Positions 26,169 to 35,515 of a DNA stretch of 64,000 nucleotides are shown one piece after another. Position 1 is the stretch's first letter; the number at the start of each line of letters is the position of its first letter. Below the pieces are notes generated by a model. The model was not told the DNA's origin and searched no databases. It was given only the letters and a program-made list of their open reading frames with translations. Source of the DNA: Pseudomonadota bacterium. GTDB taxonomy: Bacteria; Pseudomonadota; Gammaproteobacteria; Steroidobacterales; Steroidobacteraceae. A program made the position numbers and the translations under genes. The stretch spans positions 62,001 to 126,000 of the forward strand of contig JADJXW010000004.1 of the NCBI GenBank assembly GCA_016720075.1, given 5' to 3'.

Positions 26169-26741
26169 ATGATCCGTGCGCAAGGAAAAGCATTCTCATT
26201 GGCGGTCCTGTGCCTGTTTGCCGGCGCTGCGGCCGGCGCGGATTCCCCCGCGTTCCAGGCCAGCAGCCCCGATGTACTTTCAGGCAAGCCGATCGCCGCA
26301 AAGTTCATCTACAACGGCTTTGGCTGCACCGGGCAGAACGTGTCCCCGGCAGTCATGTGGAAGAACGCGCCAGCGGGGACCAAGAGCTTCGCGGTGCTGG
26401 TGCATGACCCGGATGCGCCCACCGGTGGCGCGGGCTTCTGGCACTGGCTCGTCATCGACATTCCGCCTGGCACCAGTTTCCTTCCGCAGGGCGCGGGTGC
26501 CTCGGACGGCAAGCGCCTGCCTGCGGGCAGCCGGCAGGTCACGACCGATTTCGGCACGCCGGGCTGGGGCGGTCCCTGCCCGCCCGCAGGCGACAAACCG
26601 CATCGTTACAATTTCACCGTGTATGCGCTGAAGGTGGAGAAACTCGACCTGCCCGCCAACGCCACCGCGTCACTCGCCGGCTTCATGATCAACGGCAACG
26701 CGCTGGCCAAGGCCGCGTTCACCGGCTCATTCGGGCGCTGA
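26169..26741 (+). CDS. Exported PEBP (YbhB/YbcL) family protein
   Basis: A 190-residue phosphatidylethanolamine-binding-protein fold with a signal peptide (about 1-23, ending AAGADS). Family motifs are NVSPAVMWKNAP, VLVHDPDAPTGGAGFWHWLV, and the later GGPCPPAGDKPHRYNFTVYAL, which build the anion-binding pocket. Bacterial members are related to Raf kinase inhibitor by fold only; their ligands are unknown. The gene is divergent from the DUF operon and is followed after 5 bases by a DODA-type dioxygenase, so the two probably share a transcript. Confidence 0.9.
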   Translation: MIRAQGKAFSLAVLCLFAGAAAGADSPAFQASSPDVLSGKPIAAKFIYNGFGCTGQNVSPAVMWKNAPAGTKSFAVLVHDPDAPTGGAGFWHWLVIDIPPGTSFLPQGAGASDGKRLPAGSRQVTTDFGTPGWGGPCPPAGDKPHRYNFTVYALKVEKLDLPANATASLAGFMINGNALAKAAFTGSFGR

Positions 26742-26746
26742 TCGAA

Positions 26747-27529
26747 GTGCAGCCGGCGTTCTACATTCCGCATGGCGGAGGTCCCTGCTTCTTCATGGAC
26801 GATCCGCAGGGCACGTGGAGCGGCATGGCCGCGTTCCTGCGTGGCATTGCCGCTTCGCTGCCCGAAACGCCCTCGGCCATCCTGATCATCTCGGGTCACT
26901 GGGAAACGGCAGGCTTCGCGGTGACCGGCGGTGAGCATCCCCCGCTGGTATTCGACTACTACGGCTTTCCGCCGCACACCTACCAGTTGCGCTACGACGC
27001 GCCCGGACAACCTTCACTGGCTGCGGGAATCGTGGAGAGACTGCGCGCCGCGGGCTTCGCCGCCAGCACAGATGGCAGCCGAGGCTACGACCATGGCGTC
27101 TTCGTGCCGCTGAAGGTGGCCTTTCCCGACGCGCGGATCCCGGTGATCGAGCTGTCGCTGGACCGTGGGCTGGACGCCGCGCTGCACCTTGCAATGGGTG
27201 AAGCACTGGCCCCGCTGCGCGAGCAGAACGTGCTGGTGATCGGCGCCGGCATGAGCGTTCACAACCTGCGCGCCTGGGGCGATCCGCGGATCACGCGGCC
27301 GGCGATGGAGTTCGATGAGTGGCTGAACGAAGCCGTCAGCGCTCCAGCTTCCACGCGCGCGGCCGCGCTGTCGCGCTGGCACGAGGCGCCGAATGCGCGC
27401 ATCTGCCACCCCAGGCACGAACACCTTCTGCCGCTGATGGTGGCGGCAGGTTCATCGCCGAACCCGGGGCAGCGCGTGTTCCACGAAATGGTGCTGGGCG
27501 CGCCGATAGCCGGTTTCCGCTTCGACTGA
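26747..27529 (+). CDS. DODA-type class III extradiol ring-cleavage dioxygenase
   Basis: A 260-residue cytoplasmic non-heme iron enzyme of the LigB superfamily, YgiD/DODA branch. Metal-binding histidines fit PHGGGPCFF near the N-terminus, ILIISGHWET, and YDHGVFVPLKVAFPDA. The C-terminal part has GAGMSVHNLRAWGD. Family members cleave catechol-type rings such as DOPA, but substrates vary. GTG start, 5 bases after the PEBP stop. Its proximity to the gallate dioxygenase on the other strand suggests an aromatic-acid locus. Confidence 0.88.
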   Translation: MQPAFYIPHGGGPCFFMDDPQGTWSGMAAFLRGIAASLPETPSAILIISGHWETAGFAVTGGEHPPLVFDYYGFPPHTYQLRYDAPGQPSLAAGIVERLRAAGFAASTDGSRGYDHGVFVPLKVAFPDARIPVIELSLDRGLDAALHLAMGEALAPLREQNVLVIGAGMSVHNLRAWGDPRITRPAMEFDEWLNEAVSAPASTRAAALSRWHEAPNARICHPRHEHLLPLMVAAGSSPNPGQRVFHEMVLGAPIAGFRFD

Positions 27530-27625
27530 CGGCCCATGGCGAACGGCTGGTGCAGGCGAATCTTTCCGATTTGCCTCCCATTCGCATTACAGTTGCAGGC
27601 AAGAAGAACCGGGGAGGATTCATCC

Positions 27626-29843
27626 GTGAATATCCGCATGGCGGCCCAGCTGCCCGCACTCGCCCTGCTGCTGCTCGCCAGCGCGCCACTCTCCGCCCAG
27701 AAGCTTTTCGTTGACGATTCCGCTGCCACATTCACGGACGAACAGGTCGCGCGCGGGCAAGCCGCGTACGGCCGGGTGTGCGTTTCCTGCCATGGCGCAG
27801 CGCTGGAAGGTGGCCAGTTCGGCCCCACCCTGAAGGGCGACGCCTTCGCCGATCACTGGCGCTCGCGCACGCGTGCGGCGTTTTCCGAACAGGTGCGCGC
27901 GACCATGCCACCCCGGGGTCTCGGAATGCTCAGCGGCCAGGCCTATACCGACATCGAATCGTTCATCCTGCAGGCCAACGGACTGGCAACAGTCGGCGGA
28001 CCATCCGCCGCTGCGCGCCACGGCATCGGCAGCCTCTGCCCCGCCGGACGCCGTGCAGGTAGGCCAGAACATGGCCAGTGGTCGACCGCGAGTCGTCGCG
28101 CAGCGCAATCTCGATGACCCACTCTACAAGGCGGCCGTGGCCACTCGCGCCGCGAAACTCGACGCGCTGTCGCCCGTGTCGGATGCCATGCTCAGGAATC
28201 CTCCGGAGTCGGACTGGCTGATCTGGCGTCGCCGCTATGACGCCTCTGGGTTCAGCCCCCTGAAGCAGATCGACCGGCGCAATGTGGGCCAGCTGCGCAT
28301 GGCGTGGAGCTGGTCGCTGCCCGACAGCATGAACGAGATCACGCCGCTGGTTCACGACGGCGTGCTGTTCATCTACAGCGGCCCGGTGGTGCAGGCCCTG
28401 GACGCCACGACGGGCGCGCTGCTGTGGCAGTACCTGCGTGCGCTTCCCGATGAATACGACAACGGCCGCGGTTCGCGGGTGAAGACGCTGGCGCTGTATG
28501 GCCACATGCTGATCGCGCCGTTCGTCGATGGCCACGTGGTTGCCCTCGACGCGCGCACGGGCAAGGTGGTCTGGGACCAGGTGGTGCTCACGACGCAGCA
28601 GCGCGATTCGCGCGGCAAGGCCGAGGGCGTGGCGCTGCACCTGAATGGCGGACCCATCGTCGCCAACGGGATGGTGGTCATCGGCGCGAGCCTTGGCCTC
28701 GAGAATTCACCCGGTGGCTGCTTCATCATCGGCCTGGATGCGAACACCGGCGCCGAGAAGTGGCGCTTCAACACCATCGCTCGCCCCGGACAGCCAGGCG
28801 GCGACAGCTGGAACGGCGCGCCGGTGAACGAACGCTTCGGCGGCGGCGTCTGGACACCGGGCAGCTACGACCCTGAACTGGACCTGGTCTATTTCGGCAT
28901 CGGCAATACCTACAACTCTGCCACGCTGCTCGAGCCCCGGCCTGGCACCAACTCCCTGAGCAACAACGACGGCCTTTATACGGATGCCACCGTCGCGCTG
29001 CGTCCTTCCACCGGTGAACTGGTGTGGCACTACCAGCACCATCGCCGCGATGTATGGGATCTCGACTGGGTGTTCGAGCAGTCCGTGGTGACCGTGCCCG
29101 TCGAGGGCAAGCCCCGCAAGCTCGTTGTCACGGCGGGCAAGACGGCCATCTTCGAGGCAGTGGATGCCGCCACCGGCGCCTTCGTGTTCGCGCGCGACAT
29201 GGGGCTGCAGAATGTGGTCGTGGCGATTGATCCGGTCACGGGTGAAAAGACCATCAACCCCGCCGTGCAGCCCGAGGCCGGCAAGGCCAAGCTGCTGTGT
29301 CCCGCCGCGACAGGCGCGCGCAACTGGCCCGCCACATCGGTGAATCCGGCCACCAACCGGCTGTACGTGATGATGGTGGAGTCCTGCACCGACTACACCT
29401 ACGCGCCGCGCACGCCGGCGGAAACCGCGGCCGGTGGCGGCGACATGCGCTTCGCGCCGCGCCTGCCGCCTGGCAGCGATGGCCTGTTCGGCAGGCTGGC
29501 CGCCATTGACCTGGCCACGCGCCAGGTGGTGTGGACTCAGCGCCAGCGCATGCCCTATGCGAGCAGCACGCTCGCCACGGCCACCGGTCTGCTGTTCAGC
29601 GGCGACCTGGACCGACATTTCCGCGCGCACGACCAGGATACCGGCAAGGTGCTTTGGCAGACGCGACTGAACGCCGCGCCGGAATCCTCGCCCATCACCT
29701 ACGCGGTGGATGGACGCCAGTACGTGGCGGTGGTGGCGGGCGGCGGCAGCGCCTTCGGTGCGGGCGGTCGCGGACTGGTGCCTGAACTGCAGTCGCCCGC
29801 GGCGGGCATCACGCTGTACGTATTCGAACTGCCGCGCCGCTAG
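27626..29843 (+). pseudogene. Cytochrome c-PQQ dehydrogenase, frameshifted between the domains
   Basis: An exported quinohaemoprotein-like gene. A GTG start with GGGGAGGA ahead of it begins a signal peptide and an N-terminal cytochrome c domain with one heme site (CVSCH). Near 28000-28040 the homology moves from that frame to the next one. It then continues as an eight-bladed PQQ beta-propeller to 29843. The propeller shows LRMAWSWSLPDSMNEITPLV, GAEKWRFNTIARPGQPGGDS and the Asp-bearing HHRRDVWDLDW that resembles the PQQ/Ca catalytic region. One extra base would explain it. As written, two separate proteins result: a cytochrome of 163 residues and a propeller without a signal peptide. The substrate is unknown, presumably an alcohol or a sugar. 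Confidence 0.82.
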
Positions 29844-29846
29844 CGC

Positions 29847-32800
29847 CTATTTGTCGAGCGTCAGCAGGCTGGCGTTGCCACCCACTGCCGTGGTGTTGGT
29901 GGTAATGGTGCGTTCGGTGGCGAAGCGGTGCAGGTAGTGGGGGCCCCCGGCCTTGGGGCCCGTGCCTGAAAGGCCGCACCCACCAAAAGGCTGCACGCCC
30001 ACGACGGCGCCGATCATGTTGCGGTTCACATAGACATTGCCCACCCGCGCGCGCGAGGCGATTTGCCGCGCGGTGGAGTCGATTCGGGTCTGCACGCCCA
30101 GCGTGAGGCCGTATCCCAGCCCATTCACCGCATCAACGACGCGATCCAGATCCTGCGATGCATAGCGCACGACGTGCAGCACGGGCCCGAACACTTCGCG
30201 CTGCAGCAGCTCCAGTGACTCGATCTCCATCGCCACCGGCGCGAAGAAATGCCCACGCGCCGCCAGCGCGGCATCCAGCGGCGAGCGCTGCAGCCAGCGC
30301 GCAGCGGGTGCGAGCCGCTCCACATGCGCCCGCAGCATGGACAGCGCCTCGGCGTCGATCACCGGGCCCACGTCGGTTTCAGGCAGCGCCGGGTCACCCA
30401 CCCGCAGCGTCTGCATGTAGCCCCGCAGCAGCTCGATGACGCGATCGGCGATTTCCTGCTGCAGCAGCAGCACGCGCAGCGCAGAACAGCGCTGCCCCGC
30501 GCTGTTGAATGCCGAATAGGCCGCCTCGAGCGCGACCTGCTCTGGCAACGCGGAGCTGTCCACGAACATCACGTTCTGGCCGCCGGTCTCCGCGATCAGC
30601 GCGGCGATGGGCCCTTCACGTGCGGCAAGCTGGCGATTGATGATCCGGGCCACCTCGGTGGAACCCGTGAAGGCAACGCCGGCCACCCGCGGATCAGACA
30701 GCAGTTCGCGACCCAGCGTCGCCCCGTCACCGGGCAGCAGCGACAACACCCCGGTGGGAACGCCAGCCGCATGCAGCAGGCCCACGGCAAGCGCGGCCAC
30801 GAGCGGCGTCTGCTCGGCGGGCTTCGCGATGACCGTGTTGCCCGCCGCCAGCGCCCCGGCGATCTGGCCGGTAAAGATCGCCAGCGGGAAATTCCACGGC
30901 GAGATGCAGACGAACACACCGCGCCCGCGCAGCAGCAGCTCGTTACGCTCGCCGGTTGGACCGGGCAGCAGCATAGGAGAGCCGAAGTCCGCCTCGGCAC
31001 GCGCGGCGTAGTAGCGCAGGAAGTCCACGGCCTCACGCACTTCGGACAGTGCATCGGCGATGGTCTTGCCGGCTTCACGGATGCACAGCGACATCAGTTC
31101 GTCGCGCTGCTGCTCGAAGGCATCGGCAGCGCGCTTCAGGCAGGCGGCCCGAGATGCTGCCGGGGTTGCATCCCAGGCGGCGAAGCTGTCCGTCGCCGCG
31201 GACAGTGCCGCCCGCGCCGCCTCGGCGCCCGCTTCGACAACGCTGCCGACCAGATCTTTCAGTTCCGCGGGATTGCGCACCTCGCGGGGCGTGCCGGACA
31301 GTTGCTGACCTGCGACCTTGGGGCCCGACATCGCGCTGCCGGCCTTCAGGTTGGAGTATTCGTTCCGGAACTGCTCAATCACATCGCGGTCAGCCAGATT
31401 CATGCCCTCGGAATTCATGCGTTCCTCACCGAAGAGCCGGGGTGGATCAGGTATCGAGTCATGGGGAATCCGCGCCAGCTGGTCGACCTCAGCCACCGGA
31501 TCTCGCGTGATGTCGGCCACGGGCAGTCGCTCGTCCACGATGCGATTGACGAAGGAAGTATTGGCGCCATTTTCGAGCAGGCGCCGCACCAGGTAGGGCA
31601 GCAACTCGGCATGCGAGCCCACCGGGGCATACACCCTGCAGGCGACCCGTGGCGCATCGCCCTGCACCAGCAGGTCATACAGGTCGTGACCCATGCCGTG
31701 CAGGCGCTGGAACTCGAACGGCCTGGCGACCTGCGCGGCCAGTGTCAGCACATAGGCCACGGTGTGCGCGTTGTGCGTGGCGAACTGCGGGTAGACCAGC
31801 CCCGGATCCGCCGCCATCAGCCTGCGCGCGCAGGCCAGGTAGGACACATCGGTGTTCATCTTGCGCGTGAACACAGGATATGTGGCAAGGCCTCGCTCCT
31901 GCGCGCGCTTGATCTCGCTGTCCCAGTACGCGCCCTTCACCAGCCGGATGTTGAGCCGCCGCCCCGTGCGCGCCGCCAGCGCCAGCAGCCGGTCGATGGT
32001 GTGCAACGCGCGACGCTGGTAGGCCTGGACGGCAAGACCGAAGCCCTGCCAGCCCTGCAGCGCGGGCGCTGCCATCAGCGCCTCGATCACTGCCAGCGAG
32101 AGCTCCAGCCGGTCAGCTTCTTCCGCATCGATGGTCAGCGGAACATTGCAGGCTGCGGCCCGCTGCGCCAGGTGCAGCACCCGCGGCAGCAACTCCTCCA
32201 GCGCCTGGCTCCAGCGACCGGGTTCATAGCGCGGATGCAGCGCAGAGAGCTTCACCGAGATGCTGGCCCGCTCGCTGTCGGCCGTGCGTGCATCGGCCCG
32301 GGCGACCGCCTCGATGGCCTGGGAATAGGCCGCCAGGTGATGGTCCGCTCCCTCCCAGCCCAGCGCGCCCTCGCCCAGCATGTCGAAGGAGTAGCGGTAG
32401 CGCGAAGCCTCGCCCTGCTGCGCGCGACGCAGGGCCTCGTCGATGGTGCGGCCCATGACGAACTGCGTGCCCAGGATCCGCATGGCCTGCATCATCGCGG
32501 CGCGCACCACCGGCTCGCCCAGCCTCGACACCAGCTGCCGCATGAACGAGCCGGCATCGGCCGCCTCCTGCTCGCTGCGCACGATGCGGCCGGTGAGCAT
32601 CAGGCTCCAGGTGGAGGCGTTGACGAAAAGCGAGCCGGAGTCTCCCGCGTGCGAATCCCAGTCGCCCGCGCGGATTTTCTCGGCAATGAGCCTGTCTGCC
32701 GTTGCCGCGTCGGGAATGCGCAGCAGCGATTCGGCAAGGCACAGCAGGATCACGCCCTCTCGCGAGCTCAGCGAGTACTCGAGCAGGAAGGCATCGAGGC

Positions 32801-32945
32801 CACCCTGGCTCCTGCGCGCCGCGCGGATCTGCGACACCAGGGATTGCGCCAGCGCGGCGACACCGCTCGACATCGAGGCATCGAGCCGCGCCCGTTCCGC
32901 GGAATCGCGGACCAGGGTCGTCTCGTCTGCCAGGAAGTGGCTCAT
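29847..32945 (-). CDS. putA: Bifunctional proline dehydrogenase / P5C dehydrogenase
   Basis: PutA oxidises proline to glutamate in two steps: an FAD-dependent barrel and an NAD-dependent aldehyde dehydrogenase. The 1032-residue product has the proline dehydrogenase domain at about 110-430 and the P5C dehydrogenase domain at about 530-1020. Key residues are E786 in AETGGQNVMF and the nucleophile C820 in FNSAGQRCSALR. There is no N-terminal ribbon-helix-helix DNA-binding domain, so it cannot act as its own repressor as the E. coli protein does. It is the last gene of a compact operon that starts at 36708; a long upstream frame extension was ignored because it covers the SDR gene. Confidence 0.95.
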   Translation of the reverse strand: MSHFLADETTLVRDSAERARLDASMSSGVAALAQSLVSQIRAARRSQGGLDAFLLEYSLSSREGVILLCLAESLLRIPDAATADRLIAEKIRAGDWDSHAGDSGSLFVNASTWSLMLTGRIVRSEQEAADAGSFMRQLVSRLGEPVVRAAMMQAMRILGTQFVMGRTIDEALRRAQQGEASRYRYSFDMLGEGALGWEGADHHLAAYSQAIEAVARADARTADSERASISVKLSALHPRYEPGRWSQALEELLPRVLHLAQRAAACNVPLTIDAEEADRLELSLAVIEALMAAPALQGWQGFGLAVQAYQRRALHTIDRLLALAARTGRRLNIRLVKGAYWDSEIKRAQERGLATYPVFTRKMNTDVSYLACARRLMAADPGLVYPQFATHNAHTVAYVLTLAAQVARPFEFQRLHGMGHDLYDLLVQGDAPRVACRVYAPVGSHAELLPYLVRRLLENGANTSFVNRIVDERLPVADITRDPVAEVDQLARIPHDSIPDPPRLFGEERMNSEGMNLADRDVIEQFRNEYSNLKAGSAMSGPKVAGQQLSGTPREVRNPAELKDLVGSVVEAGAEAARAALSAATDSFAAWDATPAASRAACLKRAADAFEQQRDELMSLCIREAGKTIADALSEVREAVDFLRYYAARAEADFGSPMLLPGPTGERNELLLRGRGVFVCISPWNFPLAIFTGQIAGALAAGNTVIAKPAEQTPLVAALAVGLLHAAGVPTGVLSLLPGDGATLGRELLSDPRVAGVAFTGSTEVARIINRQLAAREGPIAALIAETGGQNVMFVDSSALPEQVALEAAYSAFNSAGQRCSALRVLLLQQEIADRVIELLRGYMQTLRVGDPALPETDVGPVIDAEALSMLRAHVERLAPAARWLQRSPLDAALAARGHFFAPVAMEIESLELLQREVFGPVLHVVRYASQDLDRVVDAVNGLGYGLTLGVQTRIDSTARQIASRARVGNVYVNRNMIGAVVGVQPFGGCGLSGTGPKAGGPHYLHRFATERTITTNTTAVGGNASLLTLDK

Positions 32946-32946
32946 T

Positions 32947-33702
32947 TCACGCCCGCTGCATGTCTCCGTCGATGGGCAGCACCTGTCCGGAGATGGAGCG
33001 GGCTGCATCGGAGGCAAGGAATACCGCAAGCTGCGCGATGTCCGCCGGGTCGACGAACTGCGGAATCGATTGATTGGCGAGCCCCAGGCGCCTTTCTTCC
33101 TCGACGCTGCGCCCGGATAGCTGCGCCCGGCCCGTGAACACGCGATCGACGCGTTCGCCCTGCACGGCGCCGGGCGCGATCGCATTCACGCGGATGTGAT
33201 GCGGCCCCAGCTCCATGGACAGCGTCTTGGTCAATCCGATCAGCGCCCACTTCGAGGCAGCATAGGCGCTGCGATTGGCATAGCCGAACCGCCCCGCCGC
33301 CGAAGCCATGTTGATGATCACGCCGCCGCCGGCGCGGATCAGCTCGGGGATGACCGCGCGCGATACATCGAAGGCACCGGTCAGGTTCACGCGCAGCACG
33401 GCATCCCAGTCCGCAGGGTTCATCTCGTGCACCGGCGCCGTGGGTCCGCCGATGCCGGCGTTGTTCACCAGCACGTCGATGCCTCCCAGCCTGCCGATGC
33501 AATCCGCCACCATGGCGCTGGTGTCTGCCCGATCACCAATGTTGCAGCGGCGAACAATGACACCGGGCAGTGCAGCGGCGGCACGCTCGAGCGCCGCCGC
33601 ATCGATGTCGCATACATATACGCGCGCACCGCTTGCATGAAAGGCCCTGGCGATGGCGAGGCCAATGCCGTTGGCACCGGCAGTAACGAGCACTCGCTGC
33701 AT
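32947..33702 (-). CDS. Short-chain dehydrogenase/reductase
   Basis: A 251-residue classical SDR. The cofactor motif is TAGANGIGLAIARAF, the NNAG motif is NNAGIGGPTAP, and the catalytic Ser-Tyr-Lys are in MASAAGRFGYANRSAYAASK. The Asp at the end of strand 2 (YVCDIDA) points to NAD(H). The substrate is unknown; the closest annotations would be a 3-oxoacyl-ACP reductase-like or 3-hydroxy acid dehydrogenase. It lies between the VOC gene (2 bases away) and putA (1 base), so it probably serves the same amino-acid catabolic pathway, for example oxidising a hydroxy acid. Confidence 0.9.
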   Translation of the reverse strand: MQRVLVTAGANGIGLAIARAFHASGARVYVCDIDAAALERAAAALPGVIVRRCNIGDRADTSAMVADCIGRLGGIDVLVNNAGIGGPTAPVHEMNPADWDAVLRVNLTGAFDVSRAVIPELIRAGGGVIINMASAAGRFGYANRSAYAASKWALIGLTKTLSMELGPHHIRVNAIAPGAVQGERVDRVFTGRAQLSGRSVEEERRLGLANQSIPQFVDPADIAQLAVFLASDAARSISGQVLPIDGDMQRA

Positions 33703-33704
33703 TG

Positions 33705-34469
33705 CTAACTCCGTCGCGGTCCGGCGATTCCGAATTCGGCGCCTTGCGGATCGATCGCCACCACTGCAAATCCGCCCCCGGGAACCGGCTGGGGCTCCGC
33801 AAGCTGGTGGCCGCCACCGGCCACGATGGCGCGTGCGGCACGATCAATATCGTCGACGCCGAAATAGTAGCGCCAAAGCGGCTTCGCGCCCTCGCGGGAG
33901 CGCTTCATCACGGCTCCGAACCGCTCGCTGCCATTCAACAGGAACTGGTAATTGCCCAGCGGCCCCATGGGCATCAAATCGCCCCGGGTCCAGCCGAAAA
34001 TCCGGGCGTAGAAATCGGTGGCGCCCTCGGGATCAGAAGTGACCAGTTCGTTCCACTGGCAGTGGCCAACACGTGGGGCAAATGCACTGCTTTCACCTTC
34101 TCCTCCCGGCCGCATCACATAAAGGGGCGCACCCTGCGGATCGAGCACCATGGCGAACCGACCGTACCCGCCCGGAATGTCGGTGCCAGGAATGCAGAGC
34201 GTTCCGCCGGCCTGCTGGATGGCATGCACCGTGGCATCTACATCCGCCACGTTGAGGTAACCAACCCACACGGAGCCGGCCAGCCCCATCTGCGCTTCGA
34301 TCTGCATGACGCCCCCGATTTCGGCGTCCCCTGTCGACAGCATGGTGTAGCCGGGTATGCCTCCGGCATGAGGTTTTGGCTTCCATCCGATGACACTGCC
34401 GTAGAACGCGAGCGCGGCCTCGGCATTGCTTGTCATCAGCTCGTACCAGATGTATCCGCCGGTGCTCAT
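33705..34469 (-). CDS. Two-domain VOC (glyoxalase-like) protein
   Basis: A 254-residue protein made of two vicinal-oxygen-chelate modules, residues about 1-120 and 130-250. Each begins with the same pattern (YIWYELMTSNAEAALAFY, and CQWNELVTSDPEGATDFY) and each has an Asp/Glu near its end (VLDPQGAPL and AIDPQGAEF). This matches the 27-kDa hydroxylase-like VOC proteins of actinomycetes and xanthomonads, whose biochemical role is not settled. The start codon overlaps the stop of the aldolase gene by four bases. Confidence 0.88.
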   Translation of the reverse strand: MSTGGYIWYELMTSNAEAALAFYGSVIGWKPKPHAGGIPGYTMLSTGDAEIGGVMQIEAQMGLAGSVWVGYLNVADVDATVHAIQQAGGTLCIPGTDIPGGYGRFAMVLDPQGAPLYVMRPGGEGESSAFAPRVGHCQWNELVTSDPEGATDFYARIFGWTRGDLMPMGPLGNYQFLLNGSERFGAVMKRSREGAKPLWRYYFGVDDIDRAARAIVAGGGHQLAEPQPVPGGGFAVVAIDPQGAEFGIAGPRRS

Positions 34470-35515
34470 GGCCGTTCTCCCGTGATGTCCCGCGCCGCCG
34501 CCAACATGCCATCCACCATCGCCAGCGTGGTGCCAAACGAGGTCACCAGACGTACCACGCCCGGCCCCCACCGATCGCCATAGAAATCGAAACCGCGCTC
34601 ACGCAGGCCCGCTGCCATCGGCTCCGGCAGCGTGGCGAAGAGAATGTTGGTCCGGGCCGCAGCCGCCAGCTTTACGCCGGGTATTCCCGCCAGCCCCTGG
34701 GCCAGGCGCGCCGCCATCGCATTGGCGTGGCGCGCGTTGGCCAGCCACAGGTCGTCGGCCAGGTAGGCTTCCATCTGCGCCGCGACGAATCGCATCTTGG
34801 ACAGCAGGTGCCCCGCGCGTTTGCGCAGGAACGGAAGCTGGGCGCCCAGCGCATCATTGAACACGATGATGGCCTCGGCATTGAGCGCGCCATTCTTCGT
34901 GGCGCCGAAGGAAAGAATGTCCACTCCCGCGCGCCAGGTGATGTCAGCCGCCTCGCAGCCCAGCGACGCCACCGCATTGGCGAACCGGGCGCCGTCCATG
35001 TGCAGCAGCACGCCGGCCTCGCGGCACACGCGGGCGATGGCGGCCACTTCTTCCGGTGAATAGACCTGGCCGTCCTCGGTGCACTGCGTGATGCTCACCG
35101 CAGAGGGTTGCACGCAGTGCACGTCGCCGCGGCCCACGGCCAGCTCCGCGCAGCACCGCAGGATCCAGCTTGCTGCCGGCGCTGGCCGAGGGCACCAGGC
35201 GCGCGCCGCCCGTGAAAATTCCGGCGCCCCGCATTCATCGGCATGGATGTGCGCGTGCCGGTGACAGAGGATGCTTCCCCAGCGTGGAACCATGGCCGCG
35301 AGCGAAATCGAATTCGCGGCTGTTCCGGTCGAGACCAGCAGTGCGCCCACCTGGCGCCCGAACACTTCCGCGAACCGCGCCTCGGCGCGGCGCGTCCAGT
35401 CATCGGCCCCATACGGCCGCGCCGTCTGGCCGTTGCAGGCTGCAATGGCGGCGATGACCTCGGGCGATGCGCCCCAATCGTTGTCGCTGCGAAAGCTCGT
35501 GGCGCTCACGGTCAT
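34466..35515 (-). CDS. ltaE: Low-specificity threonine aldolase-like PLP enzyme, with compensating indels
   Basis: A fold-type I PLP lyase of 349 residues that splits L-threonine or allo-threonine to glycine and acetaldehyde, in the beta-eliminating lyase family. The PLP lysine lies in DILSFGATKNGALNAEA. Homology is continuous except for a patch. After HIHADECGAPEF the reading departs, and FTGGARLVPSASAGSKLDP appears in the next frame. It returns at AELAVGRGDVHCVQPSAV. A base missing from the AAAA run at 35215-35218 and one extra base near 35147-35150 would explain it. So about 22 residues are scrambled while the ends stay in frame. The ATG overlaps the stop of the upstream gene. Confidence 0.82.
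   Translation of the reverse strand: MTVSATSFRSDNDWGASPEVIAAIAACNGQTARPYGADDWTRRAEARFAEVFGRQVGALLVSTGTAANSISLAAMVPRWGSILCHRHAHIHADECGAPEFSRAARAWCPRPAPAASWILRCCAELAVGRGDVHCVQPSAVSITQCTEDGQVYSPEEVAAIARVCREAGVLLHMDGARFANAVASLGCEAADITWRAGVDILSFGATKNGALNAEAIIVFNDALGAQLPFLRKRAGHLLSKMRFVAAQMEAYLADDLWLANARHANAMAARLAQGLAGIPGVKLAAAARTNILFATLPEPMAAGLRERGFDFYGDRWGPGVVRLVTSFGTTLAMVDGMLAAARDITGERP

Noticed and set aside
30249..33137. A long plus-strand open frame opposite putA and the SDR gene
   Set aside because: Shadow of strong minus-strand coding; basic, low-complexity translation with no recognisable motif.
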